Part shown: piece by piece, positions 33,267 through 43,037 of the stretch
How positions within the stretch are numbered: the first letter of the stretch is position 1
How the letters are laid out: each line of letters starts with the position of its first letter
Source of the DNA: a bacterium
GTDB taxonomy: Bacteria; Chloroflexota; Anaerolineae; Caldilineales; Caldilineaceae
Length of the DNA stretch: 64,000 nt
NCBI GenBank assembly: GCA_016124945.1
Contig: WGMT01000076.1
Coordinates: 1 to 64,000, forward strand
Reading direction: 5' to 3'
The notes under the pieces: generated by a model
What the model was told of the DNA's origin: nothing
Database searches by the model: none
The model's input: only the letters and a program-made list of their open reading frames with translations
Translations under genes and position numbers: made by a program

Positions 33267-33309
33267 CGACAGAGGACGGATGTCCGTCGTCCTTATCTGT
33301 CGTCTGTCG
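33264..33309. repeat. Inverted heptamer-like repeat abutting the TAA of the MerB-like gene
   Basis: ACGACAG/AGGACGG-type units start at the TAA (33264-33266). The inverted copy TCCGTCGTCC ... CTGTCGTCTGTCG follows to 33309. As elsewhere in the window, the repeat starts at the real gene end, here the downstream stop and not the TGA at 33018. Confidence 0.65.
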
Positions 33310-33311
33310 CC

Positions 33312-33346
33312 AAAAAAAGAAGACCTGAGCATTTGCTCAGGTCTTC
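33312..33346 (-). terminator. Rho-independent terminator of ssrA
   Basis: GAAGACCTGAGC / GCTCAGGTCTTC, 12-bp stem (33319-33330, 33335-33346), 4-nt loop and a run of seven U on the minus strand, immediately after the tmRNA 3' end. Confidence 0.92.
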
Positions 33347-33351
33347 TTTCA

Positions 33352-33757
33352 GGTGGAGATGGCGGGAGTCGAACCCGCGTCCGAGACGCTAGTGATGAGA
33401 TATCTACAAGCTTAGTCGCCACTCTTAGTTTTACCGAGCGACCTCTGGGCGACGAGAGGTACTACCCGGCGATCCGATAGATCTTAGGCAACCTTATCGG
33501 CGTCTGGTTGCAGCAGCTCACAGTGTATGACGGTTATCGCTCAGCCTGTTGGCCACACCGAACGGACCGTGACCTTCCGCAGAAGGTCAGCGACCTACTT
33601 AGGCCGCCATCGCTGCCGGAGCAGCGTTAGCGAAACCGAAGTTGAAGGTCTTGCCTGTATTGTTGGCATTTATAGGGTTTTGCGCCTTTTTTACGTAGTC
33701 GACGCTCTACGGCTTGCAATCTCATGACGTCCTGCCCCGTCGAAGCCAGTCATCCCC
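33352..33757 (-). ncRNA. ssrA: Transfer-messenger RNA
   Basis: Rescues stalled ribosomes and tags the unfinished protein for proteolysis. The 5' end GGGGATGACTGGCTTCGAC and the 3' T-arm (GGGTTCGACTCCCGCC) plus acceptor strand CATCTCC pair as the alanine tRNA-like domain. The tag frame runs from GCC (33667) to TAA (33601-33599): 22 residues starting ANNTGKTF and ending APAAMAA. The usual C-terminus is ALAA, so AMAA is slightly unusual. The terminal CCA is not encoded (CCT). Total about 406 bases. A promoter lies just upstream. Confidence 0.95.
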
Positions 33758-33770
33758 TCAACGTGACAAC

Positions 33771-33799
33771 ATCATACCATTTTTAAGCTCAAATGTAAA
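33771..33799 (-). promoter_or_regulatory. Sigma70-type promoter of ssrA
   Basis: On the minus strand TTTACA (33799-33794), 17-bp spacer, TATGAT (33776-33771). This places the start about 7 bases before the mature 5' end at 33757, consistent with RNase P trimming. Confidence 0.7.
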
Positions 33800-33852
33800 G
33801 GAAAACTGTGTAAGAATTTCGTTGGATAATCATTAGCGAAGCGCAGTTTTCC

Positions 33853-34078
33853 CAGAAATAGATCCACAGATTACAAAGATTTAAAGGATTGAAAAGAAGG
33901 CTCACCGCAAAGGCGCAAAGGGCGCAAAGGCAGAAGAGAAACAGATCCACAGATTTCACAGATTTGAAGGATTGCAGAGGATTTCTTCTCTTTTCTTCTT
34001 CGCGCCCTTTGCGCCTTTGCGGTAAATCCTCCCTCGCCTCAATCCTTCAAATCTTTGTAATCTGTGGATCTATTTCTG
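33853..34078. repeat. Nested inverted repeats (CCACAGATTACA and CGCAAAGG types)
   Basis: Outer arms 33853-33892 and 34041-34078 (GATCCACAGATTACAAAGAT and complement) match with one mismatch. Inner arms 33904-33925 and 34002-34023 (ACCGCAAAGGCGCAAAGGGC and complement) are exact over 22 bp. A further copy of the first unit sits at 33941-33975. The last codons and stop of the ABC-F gene lie in the right outer arm. Confidence 0.9.
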
Positions 34079-35762
34079 TCTCCGTGTCTGCGGTTGTGCG
34101 CTGCCGGTAGATGTCCCAGCCGCCGGGGTAGCGGATGAGGCGACCGTGGCGCACTTCCCACACTTCGTCGGCGAAGCGCTGGATGAAGCGACGGTCGTGC
34201 GACACCGCCAGCACCGGGCCAGGGAAGTCGATGAGCGCCTGCTCGAACTCTTCCAGCACATCGAAGCTGATGTGGTTGGTGGGTTCGTCGAGCAATAGCA
34301 GGTTGGCGCCCGTGGCGATGAGCCGAGCGATTTGAAGTTTGCGCTTCTGGCCGATGCTCAGCGTGCGCACCGGCTTCATTAGATCCGGCCAGGTGAAGAG
34401 GTGATAGCGTAACAGCGCCGTTTTGAGTTCCTCGAAGTGGCCGGGAATTCCCTGCCGGTAGACATCAAAGAGCGTGGCGTCGTCGTCCAGCGTCTCCTGC
34501 TCCTGATCAAGATAGCCAATGACCACACTGCCCGCTCGGATCACTTCGCCTTCGTCCAGCATTACCAGCCCGGCGAGGATGCGCAAGAGCGTCGTCTTCC
34601 CTACGCCGTTGGGGCCGACGATGAGGACGCGACTGTGCGGCGACAGGGCGAAACTCACGTCATTGAGGATAACTTCATCCCCGTAGGACTTTGACAGCAT
34701 CGACGCCGTCAACGGTGACGCGCTGGTGAGCGTGCGCGGATCGAAATCGGGGTTGATGTTCAGACGATCCGGTGGCTCTGAGATGGGATCGTCCTCGATG
34801 CGGCGCAAGCGTTCCTCTGCCGAAGCCACATTGCGGGCAATGGCAGTCTCCACACGTTCGCGCTTGAAGTGCTTGATATACTTGTCCCCGTCACGAGGGG
34901 CGCGGTTGTGCGCCGCCTGGCGCGCCTTGCCCTTGATCATACGGCGCAGCTCGGCGATCTCGTCCTGTTGTTCTGTGTAGGCTTCGATCCACTTCACCCG
35001 CTCCTGCGCCTTGACTTCGGTGTAGAAGTCGTAGTTGCCGTCGTACGCGCGCACCTCTCCGTTTAACTCGTTCACTTCGAGGATCGTCTTCACCGTCTGG
35101 TTGAGGAAGTGTCGATCATGCGACACGACCAGCAGTCCGCCGCGGTAGCCGGCAAGATAGCCTTCCAGCCAATCCAGCGCAGCGAAATCCAGGTGATTGG
35201 TCGGCTCGTCGAGGAGCAGCAGATCGGGCGAACGCAGCAGCAGCGCGGCCAGGCAGACGCGTGTCTTCTCGCCGCCGGAGAGCGTTTCCACGGGGCGGCT
35301 GCGGTCGATGTCGGCCACCTCCAGCCCGGCGAGGACGATCTCCAACTGGTGGCCGATTTCGTAACCGCCGCGACGTTCGAATCGTTCCGTCGTCTCTGCG
35401 TAGGCCGACAGGACGGCATCCATGTCGGCGTTGTCTTCGTTCATCTGGCGTTCCAACTGGCGCAGACGGGTTTCCAAGGCGTGCAAACTGCCCAGCGACT
35501 CGGCGATTAGATTGTCTACACTTTTGCCCACAGCACTTGCCAATGTTTGTGGCAAGTAGCCGATTTCGAGATCGTCCATACGTTTTACGTCACCGCTGTC
35601 TGCTGCGATCTCACCCGCCAGGATCTTGATCAGCGTCGATTTGCCCGCCCCGTTTGCACCCACCAGGCCCACATGATCACCGGGGTAGAGCGACAGCGAC
35701 ACGTCCTTGAGCACCTGACGGTCGCCGTAAAATTTAGATAAATGGGAGCTTGATAACAACAT
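34047..35762 (-). CDS. ABC-F ATPase (ribosome-acting, antibiotic-protection or translation factor type)
   Basis: Soluble ATPase with two ABC domains and no membrane part; ABC-F proteins act on the ribosomal E-site, either rescuing translation or displacing antibiotics. It has 571 residues. Domain 1: Walker A GANGAGKST (about 36-44), signature LSGGE, Walker B LLLLDEPTNH. An interdomain linker with the charged helix pair (about 245-315) follows. Domain 2: Walker A GPNGVGKTT and a variant signature LSIGQ. Residues TEIDPQITKI at the C-terminus are encoded by the adjacent inverted repeat. It is the third gene behind MFS and GNAT genes, which hints at a resistance role; the specific target is unknown. 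Confidence 0.9.
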   Translation of the reverse strand: MLLSSSHLSKFYGDRQVLKDVSLSLYPGDHVGLVGANGAGKSTLIKILAGEIAADSGDVKRMDDLEIGYLPQTLASAVGKSVDNLIAESLGSLHALETRLRQLERQMNEDNADMDAVLSAYAETTERFERRGGYEIGHQLEIVLAGLEVADIDRSRPVETLSGGEKTRVCLAALLLRSPDLLLLDEPTNHLDFAALDWLEGYLAGYRGGLLVVSHDRHFLNQTVKTILEVNELNGEVRAYDGNYDFYTEVKAQERVKWIEAYTEQQDEIAELRRMIKGKARQAAHNRAPRDGDKYIKHFKRERVETAIARNVASAEERLRRIEDDPISEPPDRLNINPDFDPRTLTSASPLTASMLSKSYGDEVILNDVSFALSPHSRVLIVGPNGVGKTTLLRILAGLVMLDEGEVIRAGSVVIGYLDQEQETLDDDATLFDVYRQGIPGHFEELKTALLRYHLFTWPDLMKPVRTLSIGQKRKLQIARLIATGANLLLLDEPTNHISFDVLEEFEQALIDFPGPVLAVSHDRRFIQRFADEVWEVRHGRLIRYPGGWDIYRQRTTADTETEIDPQITKI

Positions 35763-35780
35763 AGGGCCTCCTTTCTGCTG

Positions 35781-36611
35781 CTATTCCCACCTGTATTCAG
35801 GGATATCTACGTGAGTATTGAAGCCTAGCCGCGCGTAGATGGGCACCCCCATCTCCGATGCCATACAGCAGACGTGTTGCTCTCCTTTACGGCGGGCCAG
35901 GGTCAGTGTAGCCACAGTGATGGCGGAGCCGAAGCCGCGGCCTCGGTAGGCCGGCGGTGTGGAGACGTCATAGATGCCGGCGATGCCACCTGCAACTAGC
36001 AATGTCGACGACGTCACCGGCTCGTCATTGTGATAACCGATCAGGTGGACGGCGTTATTGTCTATTCGTGGTAGATGTTGCGCATAGGCATCGTGATAGA
36101 TCTTGCATACCTCCAGCGTCATCTCGAACCCCGCAGCGTAGACGCGCCACCACTCGGCCATCATCTCCGCTGAATCGACTGCGCGCACACTGAAGCCATT
36201 CGGCGGCGCTTCGGTAGAGAGGGTGTCAAGATCCGCCAGCAGCCAGGCGACATGTCCTGCCTTGCCTCCTTTACGTAGCAGCCGTTCGCCTAGATCATGG
36301 GGACGGCAGGTGCGGTAGACCGGCCAATCCCAGCCACGGACTTGGGCCGACATGTCTGTGATAACCTGGTCAATGGCGACGTCGATGTCTTCGTCTGCGC
36401 TGAATCGGCCCACATGACTGCCCGCCGGACCAAGGCGGCTGGTGAACCATTCGACATGCTCATCCTGATGCAAAACAACCCCATCCAATCCCACAAAACG
36501 GCGATAGTAGGCGGCAATGTTCTCCTGGGTCGCATCGATCTGTGCTGCCAGCGGATGAGTCTCACCCAGTGTAGGGAATTCAGATGCCGTAATTCGTGTA
36601 GCTATAGTCAA
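35781..36611 (-). CDS. GNAT-family N-acetyltransferase
   Basis: Acetyl-CoA-dependent acetyltransferase of 276 residues. The C-terminal half holds the GNAT core with the acetyl-CoA loop YRGRGFGSAI (R/Q-x-x-G-x-G/A form) and the final strand GVPIYARLGF. The N-terminal half (1-140) is a degenerate second GNAT-like domain. It lies 18 bp before the ABC-F gene and 38 bp after the MFS gene. Context with an efflux and an ABC-F gene suggests drug acetylation, but the acceptor is not known. Confidence 0.82.
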   Translation of the reverse strand: MTIATRITASEFPTLGETHPLAAQIDATQENIAAYYRRFVGLDGVVLHQDEHVEWFTSRLGPAGSHVGRFSADEDIDVAIDQVITDMSAQVRGWDWPVYRTCRPHDLGERLLRKGGKAGHVAWLLADLDTLSTEAPPNGFSVRAVDSAEMMAEWWRVYAAGFEMTLEVCKIYHDAYAQHLPRIDNNAVHLIGYHNDEPVTSSTLLVAGGIAGIYDVSTPPAYRGRGFGSAITVATLTLARRKGEQHVCCMASEMGVPIYARLGFNTHVDIPEYRWE

Positions 36612-36649
36612 CAGGTGTTCTCCTCTGGGGGATATTACGCATTATGCTG

Positions 36650-37903
36650 TTAAGTAACATCTGATGGTAACGACACAACTTGCGTCGGTGCCGGTCGTCT
36701 TAGGGAACGCTGGAAGATCCAGAGCGTCGGCGAGAGGATGATGCCGGCGATGGTCAAAGCCAGCCGCAGCCCGTAGAGGGTGCCAATCGCGCCTACGGCA
36801 GGGCCGCCGATCATCTGGCCCACGGCGTTGAGCTGTCCATAAGCCGAGAAGACGGTGGCGCGCACACGGCTTTCCACATTCTGGTTGATCCACGCCATAA
36901 AGAGTGGACCTGCACCGCTACGTGTAACGCGTACCATCAGCAGTGCCGCCAACGCCAGTGGGAAGTTGAACGCCAACGCAAAACCAACTGTCGCCAGCGC
37001 CATGATCCCGTAGATGATTGCCAACGCCACCGGCACGGCGCGCGGGCTGTTCGTGTCTACGGTACGGCGGACGATTTCGACTGCGCCGATAGAGAGCAGC
37101 ATCCCGGCGGCGCTGATCATGCCGAACCAGACCACCGGTTCAAGATTCCCGATGCTGGGAAAGGTGAAGTTATCCAGCAGGTGGGGCGTCCACAGCCGGT
37201 CCATGCCTTCGCTGTAGAGGCCGTAGACCAGAGACAGCGCCATGACGGTCATCAAGGCGGGTTTGATGCGCACCAGGCGTACCGCTTCACCGGCGGTGTC
37301 GCGCATCTGCCGCCAGGAACTGCGATCCTCGGCGGGGGTGGGTTTGAAGCCGTTTTCGGGCATGGCGATCCAGACGAAGAGGCTGAGCGTCAGGAAGAGC
37401 GCGCCGCCGATCTGAATCGGCAGTTGCAGCGAGACGGTGCCAATCGCCGTGCTAACGCCAATGCCCACAAGACCGGCGATCATCGCCACCTGTGAGGCGC
37501 GCAGATAGAGCGGATTGGCTTCCTTTTCGCCGATTTCGTCGGCCAGCCAGGCTTCACGCGCACCGCTGGTGAAGGTGTAACCGATCCCCCACAGCACCTG
37601 GGCCAGCAAGACTGCCCAGAATTGGGGTACACTGCCTTCTAGCAGAAAGCCCAAGCCGATCAAGGCAAAACCGATGGCGATTGATAGTTTGCGGCTGTAC
37701 AGATCTGCCACGATTCCTGTGGGGATCTCAAAGAGAAAGGCTGAAACCTCCAGGGTTGTACCCACCAACACCAGTTGCAGCGGGTTGAGGCCCACAACGG
37801 TCGCCTGGTAGACCATGTTGACGGTGAAAATTAGGTCGTAGAACAGGGATGACCCAGCGGTCATCAGCAAAAAAGCAGCTTTGGGATGAAGACGAGAAAT
37901 CAA
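36650..37903 (-). CDS. Major facilitator superfamily transporter
   Basis: A 417-residue inner-membrane protein with about 12 transmembrane helices in two halves joined by a central hydrophilic loop (about 190-215). The family loop motif between helices 2 and 3 is GIVADLYSRKLS, a form of G-x-x-x-D-R/K-x-x-R/K. The protein resembles drug/H+ antiporters of the MFS superfamily. It is the first gene of the probable MFS-GNAT-ABC-F unit. Substrate unknown. Confidence 0.85.
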   Translation of the reverse strand: MISRLHPKAAFLLMTAGSSLFYDLIFTVNMVYQATVVGLNPLQLVLVGTTLEVSAFLFEIPTGIVADLYSRKLSIAIGFALIGLGFLLEGSVPQFWAVLLAQVLWGIGYTFTSGAREAWLADEIGEKEANPLYLRASQVAMIAGLVGIGVSTAIGTVSLQLPIQIGGALFLTLSLFVWIAMPENGFKPTPAEDRSSWRQMRDTAGEAVRLVRIKPALMTVMALSLVYGLYSEGMDRLWTPHLLDNFTFPSIGNLEPVVWFGMISAAGMLLSIGAVEIVRRTVDTNSPRAVPVALAIIYGIMALATVGFALAFNFPLALAALLMVRVTRSGAGPLFMAWINQNVESRVRATVFSAYGQLNAVGQMIGGPAVGAIGTLYGLRLALTIAGIILSPTLWIFQRSLRRPAPTQVVSLPSDVT

Positions 37904-37975
37904 GTATGTGTCCTCTTATGGCAGAAGTAGGGTGATGCATCGAGGGAGATGCACCACCCTGGAGTGTGTCATTGA

Positions 37976-38170
37976 CTAGGCCATGCGAGGTTCACTGCTG
38001 TACCGTTCCTGTAGATTCTTCCCGGCCTGTTCCATGAATTTCCCCAGCCGATGTAAGATCATTGATCGACGTTTGGGGCGAGGTTCGGGCTGATACAGGT
38101 AATAGAGATTCGGCTTGGCGTGCAGCGCCCTAAAATTGGCCATTTGCAGGTAGTAATCACGGAAATCCAT
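37976..38170 (-). CDS. Small hypothetical protein (64 aa)
   Basis: AGGAGA lies 7-8 bases before the ATG (38170). The product is basic and aromatic (LYYLYQPEP, KRRS) with no membrane segment. No family is recognised. A second frame on the same strand (38059-38277) also has an AAGGAG site and overlaps it, so only one of the two may be real; I favour this one for its better spacing. It lies just upstream of the MFS gene, in the same direction. Confidence 0.45.
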   Translation of the reverse strand: MDFRDYYLQMANFRALHAKPNLYYLYQPEPRPKRRSMILHRLGKFMEQAGKNLQERYSSEPRMA

Positions 38171-38271
38171 GATGAGATTCTCCTAAAAGTAGTGTCTGAT
38201 GGTCCTTCAAAACAACGTGAGTGTGTGGCCGACGGAACGAGCAAGCAGACGCGGAACATCTCCTCTGCCGT

Positions 38272-38295
38272 ACTCATGACTCCTTACTCATTTCT
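38272..38295. repeat. Solo right arm of a heptamer element
   Basis: ACTCATGACTCCTTACTCAT matches the right arm of the element at 44171-44191 with a few mismatches. No left arm is nearby. Confidence 0.6.
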
Positions 38296-38386
38296 GTAAC
38301 ATCTCCATCAAGCACCTCCAATCAAAGTGGCGTTTGTACGCAGTCGAACGAATACAAAATGGAACAAATCTGCGGGGAAATAAAAT

Positions 38387-38413
38387 GCCCCGCACGGTCT
38401 AACCGTGCGGGGC
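38387..38413 (-). terminator. Hairpin terminator of the 45-aa ORF
   Basis: GCCCCGCACGGT / ACCGTGCGGGGC, 12-bp perfect stem, 3-nt loop, then ATTTTATTT on the minus strand. It is 25 bp after the stop of the small ORF at 38438-38575. Confidence 0.75.
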
Positions 38414-38437
38414 GGAGAAGGCATCAATAGCCTACCA

Positions 38438-38575
38438 TCAGGCAAGGCGCAAAGTCCTTTGATGGCAGTCTGGATGGCGCACCAATCCACACGGTTTTGC
38501 AGTGATCTCACAGGCGATACCGAAAGTATCAACACAGAAGGTATCAACGTGAACCAGCATGATTGTCATTTCCAT
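38438..38575 (-). CDS. Small Cys-containing peptide (45 aa)
   Basis: A consensus ribosome-binding site (AAAGGAGGT) lies 6 bases before the ATG at 38575, and a terminator follows 25 bp after the stop. The peptide has four Cys in 45 residues (DTFCV, IACE, KPCG, PDCH), a hydrophobic N-terminus (MEMTIMLVHV) and a basic end (HQRTLRLA). No homologue is recognised. It may be a ribosomally made modified peptide precursor or a metal-binding miniprotein. Confidence 0.55.
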   Translation of the reverse strand: MEMTIMLVHVDTFCVDTFGIACEITAKPCGLVRHPDCHQRTLRLA

Positions 38576-38639
38576 CGTGATACCTCCTTTCTTCCTGTAA
38601 ACCGGTGTGGCGGCGATTGCCTTTGTTGTGTTTGATGAC

Positions 38640-38757
38640 ATGCGCGGCAGGCGAATTTTGCTGCCATAGAGACTATACGCGTAGGGCAGGGCGCTTGTCA
38701 ACCCCTCCGGCACGCTTTTTCTCAAGGTCACAACATTTGTTGTAGTCCGTCATTGAA
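38640..38757. other. Intergenic, nothing identified
   Basis: Between the small ORF and the tandem repeat upstream of the GH2 gene. I see no reading frame with a ribosome-binding site and no strong hairpin. Confidence 0.4.
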
Positions 38758-38796
38758 GACGTCACAAGTAGACGTCACAAGTAGACGTCACAAGTA
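38758..38796. repeat. Three 13-bp tandem repeats upstream of the GH2 gene
   Basis: Unit GACGTCACAAGTA repeated three times without change, 115-153 bp upstream of the GH2 start. It includes the palindrome GACGTC. A binding-site array is possible; slippage is an alternative. Confidence 0.85.
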
Positions 38797-38910
38797 GAAC
38801 CCGAATTGGCGGATTTACCGGATTCCATCCAAAATTCTCTAGAAACCCGCCTCACCTAAGTTTATGCAACATCCAAACCCAATTCCTTGCATCTCAACCG
38901 GAGCGAAACT

Positions 38911-41543
<2,633 letters not shown>

Positions 41544-41550
<7 letters not shown>

Positions 41551-41573
41551 TTGCGTAGTGCGTGGTGCGTGTA
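41544..41573. repeat. Heptamer run at the GH2 stop codon
   Basis: Units GCATGAT, TGCGTAG, TGCGTGG and TGCGTGT; the GH2 TGA (41548-41550) lies in the first. No inverted arm is seen. Confidence 0.7.
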
Positions 41574-41696
41574 CCAGTAGAGTACGTGATGGCATCTTGG
41601 GGCGATTTCAAGTCTAAACCAAAGTCAAAGGCTTTGGGCCTTGTCGGCTGCTACGCTGTATTCAGTTCAGAAGCGGACCCATCCAAGGAAGGCACC

Positions 41697-41775
41697 ATGA
41701 ACGCTTGCGAAATCCTACACAACGGACATCTGACCGTACTCCGTGCTGTTAAAAACGTCCCCGACGATGACTGCT
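41697..41775 (+). pseudogene. 5' fragment of a DinB-superfamily (DUF664/mycothiol-like fold) gene
   Basis: AAGGAAGGCACC precedes ATG 41697. The first 25 codons (MNACEILHNGHLTVL-type) resemble the start of four-helix DinB/YfiT proteins (MNARELLQ-x-GHKTVL type). After about 41775 the homology ends. A truncated relic; not a functional gene. Confidence 0.5.
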
Positions 41776-41889
41776 ATTACGCACAAAAGCAGGCGCATTG
41801 CACACAGTTGGTCTTTCGGCCTCCATCCTTTGCACCTGACAACCGTCGGCGCGTGCGTTACAATATGGTATACCCTACGAGTAGTAAGT

Positions 41890-41920
41890 GAAATATGTAA
41901 AACGCGAAATATGTAAAACG
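41890..41920. repeat. 15-bp direct repeat upstream of the STAND fragment
   Basis: GAAATATGTAAAACG occurs twice (41890-41904 and 41906-41920), directly before the ATG/GTG of the fragment at 41923. It may be a decayed target-site duplication or a promoter-region repeat. Confidence 0.6.
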
Positions 41921-41922
41921 AT

Positions 41923-42129
41923 GTGCGGATCCACGGGTTGCCGCTGCGGGTGACCTCCTTTGTGGGCAGACAAGATGAGTTGAGCGACATTATCGGGCTG
42001 CTAACCGCTCCAGGCTGTCGGCTGCTTACACTGGTGGACCCGGGCGGCATCGGCAAGTCGCGGCTGGCGATACAGGCGGCCATCGCACCGAAGTGGTGGC
42101 GCAGGTACAAGACATACAAACTCGATTAA
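41923..42129 (+). pseudogene. 5' fragment of a LuxR/AfsR-type STAND ATPase gene
   Basis: GTG at 41923 opens LPLRVTSFVGRQDELSDIIG followed by a Walker A-like PGGIGKSRLAIQAA, the typical start of NB-ARC/LuxR regulators; a Val-to-Asp change (VDPGG for VGPGG) is present. The frame then ends within 25 codons in unrelated sequence. It is a truncated relic. Confidence 0.7.
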
Positions 42130-42140
42130 GGAGGAATCTC

Positions 42141-42674
42141 ATGGAAATTCGTGAAGCACAACGCGAAGTCCGCAATGTGTTTCTCGGCGGTTCAGTGGGG
42201 CAGGCTGTTTCGGGTGTGATCTGGCTTGTTTCCGCGGCACTAGGGACTTGGGTCAGCGTGCAGTATGGCATCATTGCCCTGGCTGTAGGCGGTGCCGCCA
42301 TCTTCCCACTCACCCAACTCACGCTCAAACTCCTGGGCAAGCGCGCCTCGCTGGAACGGACCAACCCCTTCAACCAACTTGCCATGCAGACGGCCTTCAT
42401 CGTGCCGCTGAGCCTGCCCCTGATCGGCGCCACTGCACTCTACAACCTCAATTGGTTCTACCCCGCCTTCATGCTGGTTGTCGGCACCCATTACATGCCC
42501 TTCATGACCCTCTACGGCATGTGGCAGTACGGGGTGTTGGCGGCACTTTTCATCGGCGGCGGCGTCTTCATCGGTATGTACTTGCCCGATAGCTTCACCC
42601 TGGGCGGTTGGAGTGGCGCTGCGATCCTGCTTGTCTTTGCCGCGGTGGCTGCCGTCACGTTCCTTAAGGACTAA
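42141..42674 (+). CDS. Multi-pass membrane protein, DUF7010-like
   Basis: A 177-residue inner-membrane protein with about five hydrophobic segments (about 18-35, 40-57, 85-102, 108-130, 135-175). The soluble N-terminus REAQREVRNVFLGG fits DUF7010 proteins as I remember them; function unknown. AAGGAGGAATCTC precedes the ATG at 42141. It lies after the STAND fragment but is probably a separate gene. Its TAA is inside a heptamer run (AAGGACT, AAGGACG). Confidence 0.65.
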   Translation: MEIREAQREVRNVFLGGSVGQAVSGVIWLVSAALGTWVSVQYGIIALAVGGAAIFPLTQLTLKLLGKRASLERTNPFNQLAMQTAFIVPLSLPLIGATALYNLNWFYPAFMLVVGTHYMPFMTLYGMWQYGVLAALFIGGGVFIGMYLPDSFTLGGWSGAAILLVFAAVAAVTFLKD

Positions 42675-42700
42675 GGACGAAAGACAGAAAGTGAACGTGT
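42668..42700. repeat. Heptamer run at the DUF7010-like stop codon
   Basis: AAGGACT, AAGGACG, AAAGACA and GAAAGTG units; the TAA (42672-42674) falls within the first. Confidence 0.6.
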
Positions 42701-43037
42701 AGTACAATCACCGCTTAATCGTCGATAACTGCTAAAACCGAGGGTAACGGTGCAGCCGGTGTTGCAGAGTGGGGATTAGTCTTTCCATAACCCTTTTCCT
42801 GCCTCTCTGCTAGGCGTAGGTACATAGAGCAGGCAGTGCGCTTACCTGTATTCTTACTGGACTATGAACGCACCGCAACCAATTCAAGTGATTCGTGGGG
42901 CTGTTGAGCCCGAAGAGATCGCCATGACTTTCCTCATGCGCGAAATGTTCAAGCTCTACCCCGCAGCGTCGGCGGCTTTTGACGAGGTGATCACCCACAA
43001 AATCGGGGCCTGCCCGACCGCCTGGGCACGGAGAAGT
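42701..43037. other. Intergenic region, possible gene remnant
   Basis: A frame open from 42864 (ATG without a ribosome-binding site) runs into the GT9 gene. Its first 50 residues (QPIQVIRGAVEPEEIAM) are not GT9 sequence and may be a relic. Nothing else is recognised. Confidence 0.35.

Noticed and set aside
33352..33430. tRNA-like T-arm considered as a tRNA gene
   Set aside because: It is the 3' part of tmRNA; the 5' GGGGATG end and tag frame are 400 bases upstream on the minus strand.
38059..38277. 72-codon minus-strand frame overlapping the 64-aa ORF
   Set aside because: Has an AAGGAG site, but that comes from the solo heptamer arm; the overlapping 64-aa frame has better spacing.
42864..43037. 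N-terminal extension of the GT9 gene as a functional domain
   Set aside because: No ribosome-binding site and unlike GT9 sequence; the internal ATG at 43038 has GGAGAAG.
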